DNA from: CAZKCI01 sp964584165
GTDB taxonomy: Bacteria > Auribacterota > Erginobacteria > Erginobacterales > CAZKCI01
Assembly: GCA_964584165.1 (NCBI GenBank)
Contig: CAZOYW010000061.1
Location: 1-13,147, forward strand
Direction of reading: 5' to 3'
Length of the DNA stretch: 13,147 bases
In this document: piece after piece, positions 11,980 through 13,147 of the stretch
How the letters are laid out: every line of letters starts with the position of its first letter
Numbering within the stretch: position 1 is the stretch's first letter
Notes under the pieces: model-generated
What the model saw: only the letters and a program-made list of their open reading frames with translations
Database searches by the model: none
Told to the model about the DNA's origin: nothing
Program-made: the position numbers and the translations under genes

Positions 11980-12663
11980 ATGAATAAGCATCTGCGCTGG
12001 GCTCCGGCGGCCGGACTCGCCCTGGCCCTCCTCGGCGCTCTCCCGTCCGCCCGGGGAGAGCAGCCGGGGGCGAAGGGAGGGGCGGTCCCGCCTCCCCCGC
12101 CCTCCGGAGAGGAAAGAACGGCCCCCCGCCCGCCACCGCCCCCGCGGCTGACCGGCGTGCTCCAGATGGCGGACGGCACGAAGAACGCCGCCCTGATCGA
12201 GGACCCGAGCATCCGGGGAACGGGGATCTTCCGGGTCGGCGACAGCGTGGGCGGGGCCAAGGTCGCGTCCATCTCCGCCGGCGAGGCGGTCCTGGAGGGA
12301 CCGGAGGGACGCCAAGTCCTTCGGCTTGCCGCCGCCCCCCCCGCGGTCTCCCCGGCCGGGGACACCATCGTCTTCAACGTCGAAAATGTCGATCTCCGGA
12401 CGGTGATCCGCCTCGTCAGCGACTTGAGCGGGACCAACTTAATCTTCGACGAGAGGGTGCGGGGGATCGTCACCGTGATGACGCCGCGCCCCATCCCGGC
12501 CTCCGAGGCGATGGCGATGCTCGCCGCCATCCTGGAAGTGCGTGGCTACGCGCTGGTCCCGGCGGGGTCCTTCTTCAAGGTGACGACGAAGGAGGAGGCG
12601 GTCCGGGCGAATGTGCCGGTGGCGGGGGAGGGTAGGGAACAGGGAGGGGGAGCGAAAAAGTGA
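11980..12663 (+). CDS. GspC homology-region / secretin N0-domain hybrid protein
   Basis: A 227-residue envelope protein. Residues 1-26 are a signal peptide or anchor (hydrophobic, ending in SARG). A Pro-rich linker (36-55) follows. Residues 57-116 resemble the GspC homology region (LTGVLQMADGTKNAALIED, GIFRVGDSVGGAKVASI, AVLEGPEGRQVLRL). Residues 130-205 resemble the secretin N0 domain of GspD (VFNVENVDLRTVIRLVSDLSG, NLIFDERVRGIVTV, AMLAAILEVRGYALVPAG, FFKVT). In type II secretion the GspC homology region contacts the secretin N0 domain, so having both in one chain is notable. It has no PDZ, no N1-N3 repeats and no secretin channel, and ends in a Gly/Lys-rich tail. AAAGGAG five bases upstream of the ATG makes the start secure. 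No other gsp gene lies in the window. Confidence 0.75.
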   Translation: MNKHLRWAPAAGLALALLGALPSARGEQPGAKGGAVPPPPPSGEERTAPRPPPPPRLTGVLQMADGTKNAALIEDPSIRGTGIFRVGDSVGGAKVASISAGEAVLEGPEGRQVLRLAAAPPAVSPAGDTIVFNVENVDLRTVIRLVSDLSGTNLIFDERVRGIVTVMTPRPIPASEAMAMLAAILEVRGYALVPAGSFFKVTTKEEAVRANVPVAGEGREQGGGAKK

Positions 12664-12717
12664 TTAAGCGACCTGTCGCGCGCGCTCCGCGCGGTTTTCC
12701 GCCGAGCGCTATGCGCT

Positions 12718-12782
12718 TGTGGGAGGGGCATTCCTGCCCCGATCCATATCGCTCGGATCGGGGCAAGAATGCCCCTCCCACA
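12718..12782. repeat. 28-bp inverted repeat between the GspC/N0 gene and fba
   Basis: Arms 12718-12745 and 12755-12782 match at 27 of 28 positions around a nine-base loop. The arm is built from TGTGGGAGGGGCATTC then TGCCCCGATCC. It sits between two convergent genes, so a bidirectional termination role is possible, but no T-tract follows. In look it resembles Pseudomonas REP sequences (TGTGGGAGCGGGCTT). Confidence 0.8.
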
Positions 12783-12829
12783 GCTTTAGCATCAGAATAT
12801 CTTCGTGCCTTTGTGACTCAGGGGTAAAA

Positions 12830-13147
12830 TTATTTCTGCACCAGCGCCCGCACCGCGTCGAGGCGGCCGGCGGAACCGAGCTTCTCGTTCTTGTGGGCGA
12901 TGAACTTCGCGTATTCGCCCATGAAGACCTTGCCGGGGGGGCGGAGGTCGAAGTTGTCGGGGTGCTGGACGAAGTACTCCCGATGGACGCGGGTCCAGAC
13001 CAACCGCCCGTCGGTGTCGATGTTCACCTTGGTCACGCCCAGGCTCGCCGCCCGGGCGAACTGGTTCTCGTCCACCCCCTTGGCCCCCTTGAGCTGCCCC
13101 CCGGCGGCGTTGATCCGGGCGACCTCCTCCTGGGGGACGGAGGAGGA
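12830..13147 (-). CDS. fba: Class II fructose-bisphosphate aldolase, C-terminal part (5' end outside the window)
   Basis: The open frame enters at the right edge and ends at TAA (12830-12832), giving 105 visible residues. They show SSSVPQEEVARINAAGG, KGVDENQFARAASLGVTKVNIDTDGRLVW and PGKVFMGEYAKFIAHKNEKLGSAG. The S-S-x-P segment after the (missing) metal-binding H-G, and NIDTD, which forms part of the phosphate-binding site, are hallmarks of class II (zinc-dependent) aldolases. It interconverts fructose 1,6-bisphosphate with glyceraldehyde 3-phosphate and dihydroxyacetone phosphate in glycolysis and gluconeogenesis. Catalytic zinc ligands lie mostly in the part outside the window. The visible C-terminus is normal. 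Confidence 0.9.
   Translation of the reverse strand, partial: SSSVPQEEVARINAAGGQLKGAKGVDENQFARAASLGVTKVNIDTDGRLVWTRVHREYFVQHPDNFDLRPPGKVFMGEYAKFIAHKNEKLGSAGRLDAVRALVQK

Overview
The window is GC-rich (roughly 65-70% by eye) and gene-dense. It suggests an uncultivated, anaerobic or microaerophilic, two-membrane (Gram-negative type) bacterium. Oxygen-sensitive physiology is suggested by a two-iron superoxide reductase and a DUF362 protein. An outer membrane or periplasm is suggested by three lipoproteins, a SIMPL-domain protein and a protein built from type II secretion GspC and secretin N0 modules. I cannot place it in a phylum. The abundance of palindromic dispersed repeats resembles metagenome-derived candidate phyla. 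This is an impression, not a database result.

Layout, left to right. 1-1234 (+): a surface-type repeat protein (SBBP blades, then six calcium-loop repeats) whose 5' end is broken or missing. 1376-1584: a consensus promoter, an initiator tRNA and a strong terminator. 1598-2923 (+): a PEGA-like lipoprotein and a membrane-anchored OB-fold/SNase-like protein. 2938-8630 is almost entirely minus strand: a LOG-superfamily protein, a two-gene SIMPL/lipoprotein operon, an overlapping Gfo/Idh/MocA oxidoreductase and methyltransferase pair, a DUF362 protein, a remnant of a VIT1/CCC1 iron transporter, and desulfoferrodoxin. 8955-11413 (-): a Ste24-type M48 protease and a large lipoprotein of unknown function. 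11980-12663 (+): the GspC/N0 hybrid. 12830-13147 (-): the C-terminal part of class II fructose-bisphosphate aldolase, running off the window.

The genes do not form one pathway. They are mostly housekeeping and envelope genes. The coherent units are the SIMPL/lipoprotein pair, the methyltransferase/oxidoreductase pair (four-base overlap), and the desulfoferrodoxin/VIT remnant, which looks like a decayed iron and oxygen-stress locus. I saw no CRISPR array, insertion sequence, phage gene or recognisable defence system.

The most unusual property is between the genes. Many spacers hold an inverted repeat, and these belong to several different sequence families: simple hairpins, nested inverted repeats, tandem hairpins and matched palindromes. 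Several touch a start or stop codon. The best protein-level leads are the OB-fold/TM/SNase protein with two altered catalytic positions, the GspC/N0 hybrid, and the steep base-composition gradient inside the first gene.
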